This document shows, in pieces, positions 32,376 to 40,620 of a stretch of 47,641 nt of DNA. A program made the position numbers and the translations under genes. The stretch comes from Anaerolineae bacterium (lineage in GTDB: Bacteria; Chloroflexota; Anaerolineae; Anaerolineales; E44-bin32). A model generated the notes under the pieces. The model had not been told where the DNA came from. It saw only the letters and a list, made by a program, of their open reading frames with translations, and did not search any database. Positions within the stretch are counted from its first letter, which is position 1. The number at the start of each line of letters is the position of its first letter. Location of the stretch: assembly GCA_011192015.1 (NCBI GenBank), contig DUET01000094.1:1-47641 (forward strand). Reading direction: 5' to 3'.

Positions 32376-33311
32376 ATGGCCAAGAACGCGATCGTAATGG
32401 ACAAACTCACCAAGGATTTTGAATCGGTGCGTGCATTAGACAATCTCTCATTGGAGGTTCCTGAAGGAATCGTGTTCGGATTTCTGGGGCCCAATGGGGC
32501 CGGGAAAACAACAACCATCCGCCTCATGATGGGCCTCCTGGAACCCACGTCTGGGCATGTCGAGGTACTGGGATATAAGGCTCAAAATGAGTCGCATCGC
32601 GTGCGTGCGCAAGCTGGCGCCCTGCTGGAACATTGCGGGATCTACGAACAAATGAGCGCTGAGGATAATCTGGAATTCTATGGGCGTGCGTTTCGCATGC
32701 CCGTTGCTGAGCGAAGGTTGCGCATCCAGGAATTGCTAACCCACCTGGGGCTTTGGGAGCGCCGTAAAGACAGCGCGGGTTCCTGGAGCCGGGGGATGAA
32801 GCAGAAGCTGGCTCTTGCACGCGCACTTCTCCATCGCCCCAGATTGCTCCTCTTGGACGAGCCTACTGCAGGTCTTGATGTCCGCGCAGCCGTGGCGATC
32901 CGTGAGGATCTTGAATCATTGGCAGCCCACGAGCATGTAACCATCTTCCTGACCACTCACAACATGACCGATACCGAGAGACTCTGTCAGCAGGTAGCGA
33001 TCATAAGGGATGGAAGTTTGGTCGCGCATGGAACGCCCCATGAGCTACAAGCGATGGTCGGTAGCCCGCGAGTTGAAATCACCGGGCGGGGATTCACCAA
33101 GGCGGCCATCGAATTGTTGAGTGCACATCCGAATGTAGATGGAGTGATCCGGCAGAACAACCATCTGGCGATCGATCTGGTTGCTGGAACAGATGTGGCG
33201 GCGCTGGTCAGCTGCCTCGTGGATGCCGGTGTTCATGTCGAAGAAGTCCGCCGAGGTCAACCCGGTATGGAAGAAGTGTTCCTCGCGTTAACAGGAGGGA
33301 AAGATGATTGA
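32376..33311 (+). CDS. ABC exporter ATP-binding protein
   Basis: 311 residues. Walker A GPNGAGKTT (38-46), signature SRGMKQK in place of LSGGQ, Walker B LLLLDEP followed by TAGLD, and switch His in LTTHNM. Drug/antibiotic-exporter (CcmA/DrrA-like) subfamily with a C-terminal extension of about 85 residues. It overlaps the permease gene by 8 nt. Confidence 0.88.
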   Translation: MAKNAIVMDKLTKDFESVRALDNLSLEVPEGIVFGFLGPNGAGKTTTIRLMMGLLEPTSGHVEVLGYKAQNESHRVRAQAGALLEHCGIYEQMSAEDNLEFYGRAFRMPVAERRLRIQELLTHLGLWERRKDSAGSWSRGMKQKLALARALLHRPRLLLLDEPTAGLDVRAAVAIREDLESLAAHEHVTIFLTTHNMTDTERLCQQVAIIRDGSLVAHGTPHELQAMVGSPRVEITGRGFTKAAIELLSAHPNVDGVIRQNNHLAIDLVAGTDVAALVSCLVDAGVHVEEVRRGQPGMEEVFLALTGGKDD

Positions 33312-34044
33312 AGATATCTTGACGGTCATGTGGAAGGAAGGCAAGGGACTGCTTCGATACAATAACAATCGTTGGAAATCTGTGGCCATCCTGCTGACGC
33401 CTCTTGCCCTATTTGGGATCATCTTCCCGATTCAATTCCGGCATCAATGGTTGACATCGGGCTGGTCTGTGGCCGTGGCAGTTATTACACCGCTGCTGCT
33501 GATTTCCTCCACCATCGCCGAATCCTTTGCCGGGGAACGTGAGCGACATACTCTTGAAACCTTGTTAGCAAGCCGCCTGCCGGATCGTGCCATCCTGTTC
33601 GGCAAACTGCTGATGTCCATCACCTTCGGATGGGGAATGACCCTGTTCCTGCTTCTGGTGAGTCTTGTGGTTGTGAACATCCTGGAATGGACTGGGGTTT
33701 TCCAGATCTATCAAACATCGATCTTATGGTTGGATCTCGCGGCAAGCTTGCTGATGTCCGGGATGGTTGCCAATCTAGGTCTCCTCATATCCCTGCGGGC
33801 ACCCACCGTCCAGAACGCGGCTCAGACAATCATGCTCATGCTGTTCATGCCCTTTCTTGTATTGCAGGCTGGGGTGTTTCTGCTGCCGACATTCCTCCCC
33901 GAGGAATCGATTCAGGCAATGCTTGGGTACATGAACGCAGCGACTATCGTGCAGATCCTTTTGAGCCTTCTACTGGCAGCGAACATTGGATTGCTACTGG
34001 GAGCCATGGCGCGATTCAAGCGGTCCAAGCTGATCTTGATATGA
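33304..34044 (+). CDS. ABC-2 type permease
   Basis: 246 residues with about six membrane segments. The coupling helix SFAGERERHTLETLLASRLPDRAILFGKLL is visible, typical of ABC-2 permeases (E.ERHTLE..L). Substrate unknown; with the LAL regulator upstream, export of a toxic compound or a signal is an inference. Confidence 0.82.
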   Translation: MIEDILTVMWKEGKGLLRYNNNRWKSVAILLTPLALFGIIFPIQFRHQWLTSGWSVAVAVITPLLLISSTIAESFAGERERHTLETLLASRLPDRAILFGKLLMSITFGWGMTLFLLLVSLVVVNILEWTGVFQIYQTSILWLDLAASLLMSGMVANLGLLISLRAPTVQNAAQTIMLMLFMPFLVLQAGVFLLPTFLPEESIQAMLGYMNAATIVQILLSLLLAANIGLLLGAMARFKRSKLILI

Positions 34045-34193
34045 CGTCTTTAGCAGGAAGAGAGCTGCCTGCTGGCTTGCAGGAGAATGGATAAGAGCAA
34101 TGCCTTGGAATCAGTCTCCATCCAATGGAAGCAGGTAAATTCCGTTGGGGGCCAGACGAACACCATGATAGGGATCTTCGCGAAGGATACGAT

Positions 34194-34235
34194 GGAGTCA
34201 GGAATCCGTTATAGCATTCCTGGCTCCTTTCTTTC
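34194..34235 (+). terminator. Rho-independent terminator after ABC permease
   Basis: GGAGTCAGGAAT (34194-34205) pairs with ATTCCTGGCTCC (34216-34227), 12 bp with one G-T wobble, and is followed by TTTCTTTCC. It separates the exporter unit from the sphingoid-base genes. The rest of 34045-34371 holds the promoter below and no gene. Confidence 0.8.
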
Positions 34236-34306
34236 CTTCATCATCTCCGATGGATGGCCGTCGTTGTGAAACTCCTCATCCCCAATTGGGGTTATAAAGC
34301 GTGGTA

Positions 34307-34335
34307 TTGCCTCCCTTGATCTGAGGTTATACAAT
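34307..34335 (+). promoter_or_regulatory. Promoter of the KDSR-SPT pair
   Basis: TTGCCT (34307-34312), 17-nt spacer, TACAAT (34330-34335), 36 nt before the GTG start. Together with the terminator just upstream it shows that the pair has its own transcript. Confidence 0.6.
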
Positions 34336-34371
34336 CCGCCGAAACAACATCACTGGAAAAGGATCATACTC

Positions 34372-35226
34372 GTGACAAAGAAGAGACTCATCAAACAGCA
34401 GCCCTATCGCGGCAAGACGGCCCTCATCTGTGGGGCTTCGAAAGGAATAGGAAAGGAAACGGCCAAGGAAATCGTACGTCTTGGCGGCAGCGTCGGCATC
34501 GTGGCAAGAGATTCGGCCACCTTGACCCACGCAGCTCAGGAGATTGCAGCGGAACGGATGTCGGAATCTCAACTCGTGGAAACGATCACCTGCGACACCA
34601 CGGATATGGGAAAACTCAAACCTCTTCTTGAAACCTTCATCGAGAAACATGGCGTCCCGGATGTCTTGATCAACGTAGTAGGTTATGCCTACCCGAATTA
34701 CATCCAAGAATTGAAGCTGGAAGATTACCGGAAAAACATGGAGACTAATTACTTCGGCCAGGTGGTTCCCACATTGATTCTATTGCCTCATTTCATGAAG
34801 GAGAAGAAGGGTCAAATTGCTTTCACATCTTCCGGGGGAGGATTTGTTGGTATCATCGGGTATGCGACTTACTCACCTTCGAAGTTCGCTTTGGTTGGAT
34901 TTGCGGAAACCCTTCGTCATGAATTGAAACCCTTCAATATCAGGGTTTCGGTCTTGTATCCGCCGGATACCGATACGCCGGGTTTCGAAATCGAGAATCA
35001 AACCAAACCACCTGAAACAGACGTGATTGTCGGATCAAGTGCGGGTCTGGCCTCTCCAGAAGATGTGGCCGAGAAATTCGTTGAAGGCCTATTACGAGGG
35101 AAATTCTTCATCATTTGGGGAGCCGTAAAAATGTTCTGGATATTGAAGAGATTCTCGCCAAAACTCGTATTCCTGTATGGGGATGTGTTCTTGAGAATTG
35201 CCAGGAAGAATCTGGGGAAATCATGA
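34372..35226 (+). CDS. 3-ketodihydrosphingosine reductase-like SDR (KDSR-type)
   Basis: 284 residues. It would reduce 3-ketosphinganine to sphinganine with NADPH. Classical SDR features: GASKGIG (21-27), Asn101 of the NVVG, Ser153/Ser154, Tyr167 and Lys171. The segment YPPDTDTPGFEIEN (196-209) followed by TKPPET is nearly identical to the diagnostic YPPDTDTPGF..EN.TKP.ET of eukaryotic KDSR/Tsc10, much more specific than the generic SDR fold. A hydrophobic C-terminal region (about 240-275) may anchor it to the membrane. GTG start with an AAGGA upstream. The serine palmitoyltransferase gene follows 29 nt downstream, so function follows both from motif and neighbour. The alternative of a generic ketoreductase is unlikely. 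Confidence 0.85.
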   Translation: MTKKRLIKQQPYRGKTALICGASKGIGKETAKEIVRLGGSVGIVARDSATLTHAAQEIAAERMSESQLVETITCDTTDMGKLKPLLETFIEKHGVPDVLINVVGYAYPNYIQELKLEDYRKNMETNYFGQVVPTLILLPHFMKEKKGQIAFTSSGGGFVGIIGYATYSPSKFALVGFAETLRHELKPFNIRVSVLYPPDTDTPGFEIENQTKPPETDVIVGSSAGLASPEDVAEKFVEGLLRGKFFIIWGAVKMFWILKRFSPKLVFLYGDVFLRIARKNLGKS

Positions 35227-35255
35227 AGTGAAATACGATCAGGAGGACTTATCGA

Positions 35256-36434
35256 ATGGATATCTTCAAGAAAGCTTATGAATATACCTCCGCCGAAGAA
35301 GTTAAAGAGGCAGGTTTGTATCCCTACTTCCTGGCAATGAGCGGGAATGAAGGAACGGAAGCGATCTACCAGGGGAAACGCATCATCATGTGCGGCTCGA
35401 ACAACTACCTGGGACTGACCACGCATCCTAAGGTCCGCCAGGCTGCGATGGATGCCGTCGAACAATACGGCACGAGCTGCACAGGTTCGCGCCTCTTGAA
35501 CGGCACCCTCGAAATGCACCTCGAACTCGAAAAAGAACTCGCCGATTTCGTCGGTATGGAAGCCGCTCTGGTTTTTTCAACCGGCATGCAGGTCAACCTG
35601 GGGACCATCAGCTCCATCGTCGGCAGGGGCGACGTGGCGATCCTGGATAAGGATGACCACGCCAGCATCCTGGACGGTGCCCGCCTTTCATGGGGAACGA
35701 CGAAGCGCTACCGCCACAACGATGTTGCGGATCTTGAACGCGTCCTGAAGAGCGTCGATCCGAAACGGGGAATCCTTGTCGTCGTGGACGGTCTTTTCAG
35801 CATGGAAGGGGATATCGCGCCACTGCCCGAGATCGTCCCGCTATGCAAGGAGTTCGGCGCGCGCCTGATGGTCGATGATGCCCATGCCATCGGTGTGTTG
35901 GGAGGCGGACGAGGGACCGCAGCCCATTTCGGCATGACCGAGGATGTCGATCTCATCATGGGCACCTTCAGCAAGGCCTTTGCCTCCCTGGGTGGCTTCA
36001 TCGCCGGCAGTGAAAAGGTGATCGATTACATTCAGCACAACGCTCGCAGTTTGATCTTCTCTGCAAGCATTCCCCCCGCCAACTGCGCTGCCGCTCTCGC
36101 ATCGCTCCAGATCATGCGTGACGAACCTGAACGTGTTGATCAACTCGATAAGATCGCCACAAGAATGCGCCAGGGGTTCACGGACTTGGGCTTTGACATC
36201 GGCAATTCCGTCACGCCCGTCATCCCCATCATCATCGGCGATGATTTGAAGACCTTCATCTTCTGGCGCGCCCTGCTGGACAACGGCGTGTATGTCAACG
36301 CCATCATCTCTCCTGCCACACCGCCTGGTCGCCAGCTGCTGCGCACGAGCTACATGGCGACTCACACGGAGGAGCAGCTGGATCGCGTGCTGGGCATCTT
36401 CGAGCAAGTGGGGAAGCAATTGGACGTAATCTAG
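35256..36434 (+). CDS. spt: Serine palmitoyltransferase (alpha-oxoamine synthase)
   Basis: 392 residues. PLP enzyme that condenses L-serine with an acyl-CoA or acyl-ACP to give 3-ketodihydrosphingosine and CO2. Key residues: PLP Lys240 in MGTFSKAFASLGGF (AFASLGG rather than the ALGSSGG of AONS/KBL), Asp208 and His210 in MVDDAH, and His135 in the DDHAS that stacks on PLP. The C-terminal SPATPPGRQLLRTSYMATHT matches the Bacteroidota-type SPT closely, where KBL and AONS diverge. AGGAGG lies 9 nt before the ATG. The alternative, 8-amino-7-oxononanoate synthase, is less likely given the KDSR partner. Confidence 0.85.
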   Translation: MDIFKKAYEYTSAEEVKEAGLYPYFLAMSGNEGTEAIYQGKRIIMCGSNNYLGLTTHPKVRQAAMDAVEQYGTSCTGSRLLNGTLEMHLELEKELADFVGMEAALVFSTGMQVNLGTISSIVGRGDVAILDKDDHASILDGARLSWGTTKRYRHNDVADLERVLKSVDPKRGILVVVDGLFSMEGDIAPLPEIVPLCKEFGARLMVDDAHAIGVLGGGRGTAAHFGMTEDVDLIMGTFSKAFASLGGFIAGSEKVIDYIQHNARSLIFSASIPPANCAAALASLQIMRDEPERVDQLDKIATRMRQGFTDLGFDIGNSVTPVIPIIIGDDLKTFIFWRALLDNGVYVNAIISPATPPGRQLLRTSYMATHTEEQLDRVLGIFEQVGKQLDVI

Positions 36435-36631
36435 CTGGACCGACCTGCGAGGCCAATCAAAACACGATATCTCGAAGAATCGCCTGTCAATGAGACAGAA
36501 GATTCGATTCCGTGTTGTTTGTGGAATCGGAACGGATGGAGATACCTCAGACCAACAAAGAACTCCGCACCGAGTCAACTTCGTTCAAAGCCTCGTTTCC
36601 AACGAATGCAAACCTCCCAACAAGATCGGCT

Positions 36632-37636
36632 TCAGGAAGCATCGACCTTGGCAAGGAGTTCGTCAAGCCAGGACATCCCCGGTTGCAGACCGTTCTCTTC
36701 CACATACCTGGTAACCGCATAGACCTCTCGGTTCAGCGGGAAACCATGGTCTCCAGCGAGTCTGAGCAGGTGTCCATTGTAGTTCTCGAGTTCGGTGGGT
36801 CCGTTCGGCAGATCTCCGGCCATCGAGCAGTAGGTGCCCTTGAGGGTTCTCGAGAACGGGATGGCCAGCATGCGAGCCACCAGGGGAAGTCGCAACAATA
36901 CAGCCACCGAATCCGGATGGAAGGGGCCTATCCTCGCCATCGGCGATCCGGTGGATTTGAGGATGCGATAATTCTCGGCGATCAAACCGAAGAATAACTT
37001 GCGCGCCTTGGGGATGGTCAGCAACTCTCCATTGTCGAGACCGGCAACCGCTGCGATCGGGCTGATGGCTGCGTTGTAGAGAAGCTTGGTGTTCTTGTAA
37101 GGCAGAACCTCGGGAACACGACGAACCGAAAACTTCCCATGCGTCTCGAGAACACCAATGAGATTCTCCACCTTATCAGAAAGTTTCCCTTGATGCTCAG
37201 CCATGCTGAAACCGATGTGGAGATCTCCCGGTCGGGTGATCCAAGTGTGGGTGCGCCCGGACATGCATTCGGTCACGAAGGATGCGATACCCTCGATCTC
37301 GACCCGATTCATAAGCTGCTCGTCGAACCCGTTCTGGATAGGAATGAGTTTCAGGTTGGGAGGGACCCGTGCTAGCACAGTTCGATTGTCGTAGCACTTC
37401 GTGCAGAGGAGGACGAGGTCATCCGGTCGGGGCTGCCAATGATCGAAATGCAGGAACTTGGCGCGTTGAGCAGGTTCATGATCCAACCCGATGCCATTTT
37501 CCCAACCCCAAGCCAGCTTGGCTTCATCCACTTCGACGATGATGACGTCCATACCCCCTGAGAGCAGTGCATGACCCAGCGCGCAGCCGATCCCACCGGC
37601 GCCGATGATCGTTATCTCTGGAGCTGTTTCCATCAT
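36632..37636 (-). CDS. Ketopantoate reductase family protein (PanE/ApbA-like)
   Basis: About 334 residues. N-terminal NADP-binding GAGGIGCALG, then the ApbA-like C-terminal helical domain (about 175-330). PanE makes pantoate for CoA, but the family is broad; the C-terminal region is longer and the catalytic Lys/Asn set cannot be confirmed by eye. GGGAGG precedes a run of three ATGs; 37636 is chosen by spacing. It is convergent with spt, so it is not part of that operon. Confidence 0.72.
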   Translation of the reverse strand: MMETAPEITIIGAGGIGCALGHALLSGGMDVIIVEVDEAKLAWGWENGIGLDHEPAQRAKFLHFDHWQPRPDDLVLLCTKCYDNRTVLARVPPNLKLIPIQNGFDEQLMNRVEIEGIASFVTECMSGRTHTWITRPGDLHIGFSMAEHQGKLSDKVENLIGVLETHGKFSVRRVPEVLPYKNTKLLYNAAISPIAAVAGLDNGELLTIPKARKLFFGLIAENYRILKSTGSPMARIGPFHPDSVAVLLRLPLVARMLAIPFSRTLKGTYCSMAGDLPNGPTELENYNGHLLRLAGDHGFPLNREVYAVTRYVEENGLQPGMSWLDELLAKVDAS

Positions 37637-37654
37637 CATCCACCTCCCAACCAA

Positions 37655-38187
37655 CGCATCACCGGCAACGCATGCAACATAAGAATGCGCTCAAGCCGCC
37701 AGAAACAGTCCCGTATTAGGGTCCATTTTCCAGGCTAGACCCACCTGCTCTATGGATGAATCAATGGCGATTCATGTTAATGGAGTCGAATCACCATATC
37801 TCATGATATATCAGATATGTTTTCGGTGCAGATGGAATGGGAACTATAGACAGTCTGATGCCCGGATTGGTGGACTCTACAGCCACAATGGACATGGTAG
37901 CAAGTAATGAACAGGATGAACTCAGATGTCATTGAACGGTGGTTTGGAACTTCCCTGGATAAAGCACTATGACAGGCGAGCCCTACCCGAGGAGTCATAT
38001 CTAGTCTGGGCGGCTGTCAATTTCCTCACATACGGGGGTTATTCCGAACCGTCCGGATCTGCCCTGCCCCCTAAAAAAACCGATCCAATGATTGAGTTAG
38101 AATCAGACGAGGGAAAAGGGTCAAATACCCTAGCGCGAAGAGCTATCCGGAGAATTCGGAACTGAAACAGGGATCTTAGTCAGCATG
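37655..38187. other. Gene-free stretch with small inverted repeat
   Basis: About 530 nt between the reductase start and the end of the ligase gene. CATATCT (37795-37801) and AGATATG (37813-37819) form a 25-nt inverted repeat that could be an operator. A 79-codon frame at 37926-38165 has no ribosome site and no recognisable composition. I see no gene. Confidence 0.45.
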
Positions 38188-39690
38188 TCAGCTGTGGTCA
38201 GCCTTCACCGCCGCACGGTCAATCTCACCATCTTCTGAACGAGGTAGTTTCTCCACAAAATCCACAACGCGTGGTTTCTTGTAAGCCGCGATCCTGCTGG
38301 CGACGGCGTCAACGATCTGCATTTCACTGATCTTCTTGCCAGGCAGAATCTCCACCACCGCCTTAACGGCTTCCCCCCACTTCTCATCCGGCACGCCGAT
38401 TACGCACACTCCGGCCACCTGAGGCATCTCCAAGATAATGCGTTCGACTTCTGCCGGATAAACGTTCTCACCTCCCGATTTGATCAACTCTTTCTCCGGC
38501 TTGCGTCCGCGATAGAAAAGGTAGCCTTCTTCATCGAACATGCCCAGATCCCCGGTGTGATGCCAACCGTGGCGTGAGGCGTAGTCCGTGGCATCGGCAT
38601 CGCGCCAATAGCCTTTGAAGACCAGCTCCCCTCGCACTGCAATCTCGCCGGTTTGACCTACTGGGACTTCCTTTCCCTTCTCATCCAAGCAGACCACCGA
38701 CACACCAGGCAGAGGCTTACCCGTCGAACCTGGCTTCTCCATCACGGATCCAAGCGTCACCACTCCCGAAGTTTCAGATTGGCCGAATCCGGTCCAAAAC
38801 TCAGCACCAGTTTCCGTCAACAAACGCTGGATCGTATCGGGTGCATCCAGACCCAACACATACCGCAAGCTGTCCCATTGCGCGCCGCTCGCTTGACGAG
38901 CCTCCAAAAGCATGGTCAGCACCGGTGGGAAACTAGCCAGCAGCGTTACTTGATGCGCGTCGATAAGCTGCGCCGCTTGAAGGGGATCAAATGCGTCTGT
39001 GACGACGTTGGCTCCACCAGCTCTAATCACAGCTAACGAGAGACCCAGACCGGTGATGTGGAAGAGCGGCAAGGCTGCCAGGTGGCGATCTTTGGTCGTT
39101 AATCCCAAGGTGTTGATCAAATGGTCTCCGGCCGCGATGAGATTTCCATGCGACAGTACGGCACCACGCGACACACCCTCGGTTGCTGCTGTTGCCAGAA
39201 TCACAAACGGATCATCGACCTTTCTATCGAAAGACTCATCCCCATCATCTACATACAGATCCGTCAGGGCCACAAAACCATCGACGTTCTCCTCGCCGAT
39301 GAGGCTTCGCACACGCAGGCTGCCGAGGTCAATCTCTTTCAGCTGGGGGAGGTGGGCTGGATCAACAGCAAGCATCTGGGGATCGGCGAGTTCGATTACC
39401 TGCTGGACTTCCTCCGCCGAGAGGCGCCAATTAATAGGATAGGCAATCGCTCCTAACTTTGCACACGACCCATACAACTCGAAGTACTCCAGCGAGTTCT
39501 GGGCGAGGATGCAGATTCGATCCCCCTTGGATATGCCGAGTCGGTGGATGCCAGCTGCTAGTTGATCCACGCGTTTGAGGAATTGCGCATGCGTTGCGGT
39601 TCTGTCGGCACCGATAATCGCTGCCTCTGATCCTCTGGTCTTAGCATTTTGAAGCAGAAATTCATAAAGCGTCAGACCTTGGGGTCCCAT
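38188..39690 (-). CDS. Acyl-CoA synthetase-like protein with degenerate catalytic motifs
   Basis: 500 residues of the adenylate-forming (ANL) fold: GFGQSETSG (A5), TGDLG (A7) and SGGENVYPAEVE (A8) are clear. Two catalytic motifs are altered. The A3 P-loop, normally YTSGTTGxPKG, reads ATAATEGVSRG (about 166-176), and the A10 lysine of GKI.R is Glu489 in GEIDR. The first change removes the phosphate-binding Thr/Ser/Gly set and the second the residue essential for adenylation. The protein may be inactive, regulatory, or use only thioester chemistry. It is the last gene of the liv-type operon, 54 nt after livF. Confidence 0.8.
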   Translation of the reverse strand: MGPQGLTLYEFLLQNAKTRGSEAAIIGADRTATHAQFLKRVDQLAAGIHRLGISKGDRICILAQNSLEYFELYGSCAKLGAIAYPINWRLSAEEVQQVIELADPQMLAVDPAHLPQLKEIDLGSLRVRSLIGEENVDGFVALTDLYVDDGDESFDRKVDDPFVILATAATEGVSRGAVLSHGNLIAAGDHLINTLGLTTKDRHLAALPLFHITGLGLSLAVIRAGGANVVTDAFDPLQAAQLIDAHQVTLLASFPPVLTMLLEARQASGAQWDSLRYVLGLDAPDTIQRLLTETGAEFWTGFGQSETSGVVTLGSVMEKPGSTGKPLPGVSVVCLDEKGKEVPVGQTGEIAVRGELVFKGYWRDADATDYASRHGWHHTGDLGMFDEEGYLFYRGRKPEKELIKSGGENVYPAEVERIILEMPQVAGVCVIGVPDEKWGEAVKAVVEILPGKKISEMQIVDAVASRIAAYKKPRVVDFVEKLPRSEDGEIDRAAVKADHS

Positions 39691-39744
39691 GATCTCACCT
39701 CAGATGTGGGCTTCCTGCTTTTGGGTTGGAGTACTCAGTCGCAC

Positions 39745-40548
39745 TCACCCCAGCCAGCGCTTGCGTCGTTTGTAATGCTTGATGTCACGATAGCTCTTGC
39801 GCTCTCCAAGCTGTGTCAATCCTAAATAAAACTCCTTGATGTCTTCGTTTTCCGCCAACTGCTCCGCCGGTCCGTCCAGGACAATCCGTCCGTTATCCAA
39901 AACGTAGGCGTAGCTGGCAACATTGAGTGCCAGACGTGCGTTCTGCTCGACTACCAGAATCGAGATGCCTTCAGCCGCACTCATCCTGCTTATCACTTGA
40001 AAGATCTCTCGAACAAGGAGGGGAGCTAAACCCAGAGAGGGTTCATCAAGCATCATGAGTTTGGGTTGGGCCATTAACGCCCTGCCAATGACCAGCATCT
40101 GCTGCTCGCCGCCTGATAGGTAGCCACTCACTGAGCGTGCTAGATCCTTGAGACGAGGGAAGTAGGTATAGACCTGCTCTAGGTCATGCCGAACCGCAGC
40201 AGCATCAGCATCGCGTCCCCGCACGATCGAGCCGATCACAAGATTCTCTTCGACCGTCAGGTGCTGAAAAAGACGTCTCCCCTCCAGAACCTGGATGATC
40301 CCCATCTCCACGATCTTTTCGGGAGGAAGGCGATCGATGCGCTGGTCGGTGTATTCAATGCTGCCGCGGGTGATCTCTCCATCCTGACTGCGCAGCAGCC
40401 CAGAGATAGCACGCAAAACGGTCGTTTTTCCTGCTCCGTTTGCGCCAAGCAGGGCAACGATCTCGCCTTCAGGCACGTCCAGCGATACGCCCCGCAGGAC
40501 TTGGATAACGTCGCAGTAGATGACTTCGATGTTGTTCAGTCGCAGCAT
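39745..40548 (-). CDS. livF: Branched-chain amino acid-type ABC ATPase
   Basis: 267 residues. Walker A GANGAGKTT (35-43), signature YLSGGEQQM, Walker B LMMLDEPSLGLAP, and a C-terminal extension of about 25 basic residues past the usual LivF length. The LIV-specific ALNVASYAYVLDNGRIVLDGPA is visible. It follows livK across a strong hairpin. Confidence 0.87.
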   Translation of the reverse strand: MLRLNNIEVIYCDVIQVLRGVSLDVPEGEIVALLGANGAGKTTVLRAISGLLRSQDGEITRGSIEYTDQRIDRLPPEKIVEMGIIQVLEGRRLFQHLTVEENLVIGSIVRGRDADAAAVRHDLEQVYTYFPRLKDLARSVSGYLSGGEQQMLVIGRALMAQPKLMMLDEPSLGLAPLLVREIFQVISRMSAAEGISILVVEQNARLALNVASYAYVLDNGRIVLDGPAEQLAENEDIKEFYLGLTQLGERKSYRDIKHYKRRKRWLG

Positions 40549-40568
40549 GTGACAACCTTAGGTTCATT

Positions 40569-40599
40569 GTAGGGAGCGCTGATGATCAGCGCTCCCTAC
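40569..40599 (-). promoter_or_regulatory. Intercistronic hairpin between livK and livF
   Basis: A perfect 14-bp palindrome (40569-40582 with 40586-40599) with a 3-nt loop. No T-run follows it on the minus strand, so it looks like a REP-type mRNA stabiliser or partial attenuator between the solute-binding protein gene and the ATPase gene rather than a full terminator. Confidence 0.6.
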
Positions 40600-40620
40600 G
40601 ATTGCCTGTAAGGAACAGGA

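Noticed and set aside
36480-36530. Short hairpins between the convergent spt and ketopantoate-reductase-like genes
   Set aside because: The stems (GAATC-CTGTC with a 2x2 internal loop; CGATTCC/GGAATCG with an 11-nt loop) are too weak and lack T-runs to claim as terminators.
37926-38165. 79-residue plus-strand ORF in the gap before the ligase gene
   Set aside because: No ribosome-binding site, no family resemblance, and it sits opposite no gene. Chance frame in an AT-richer patch.
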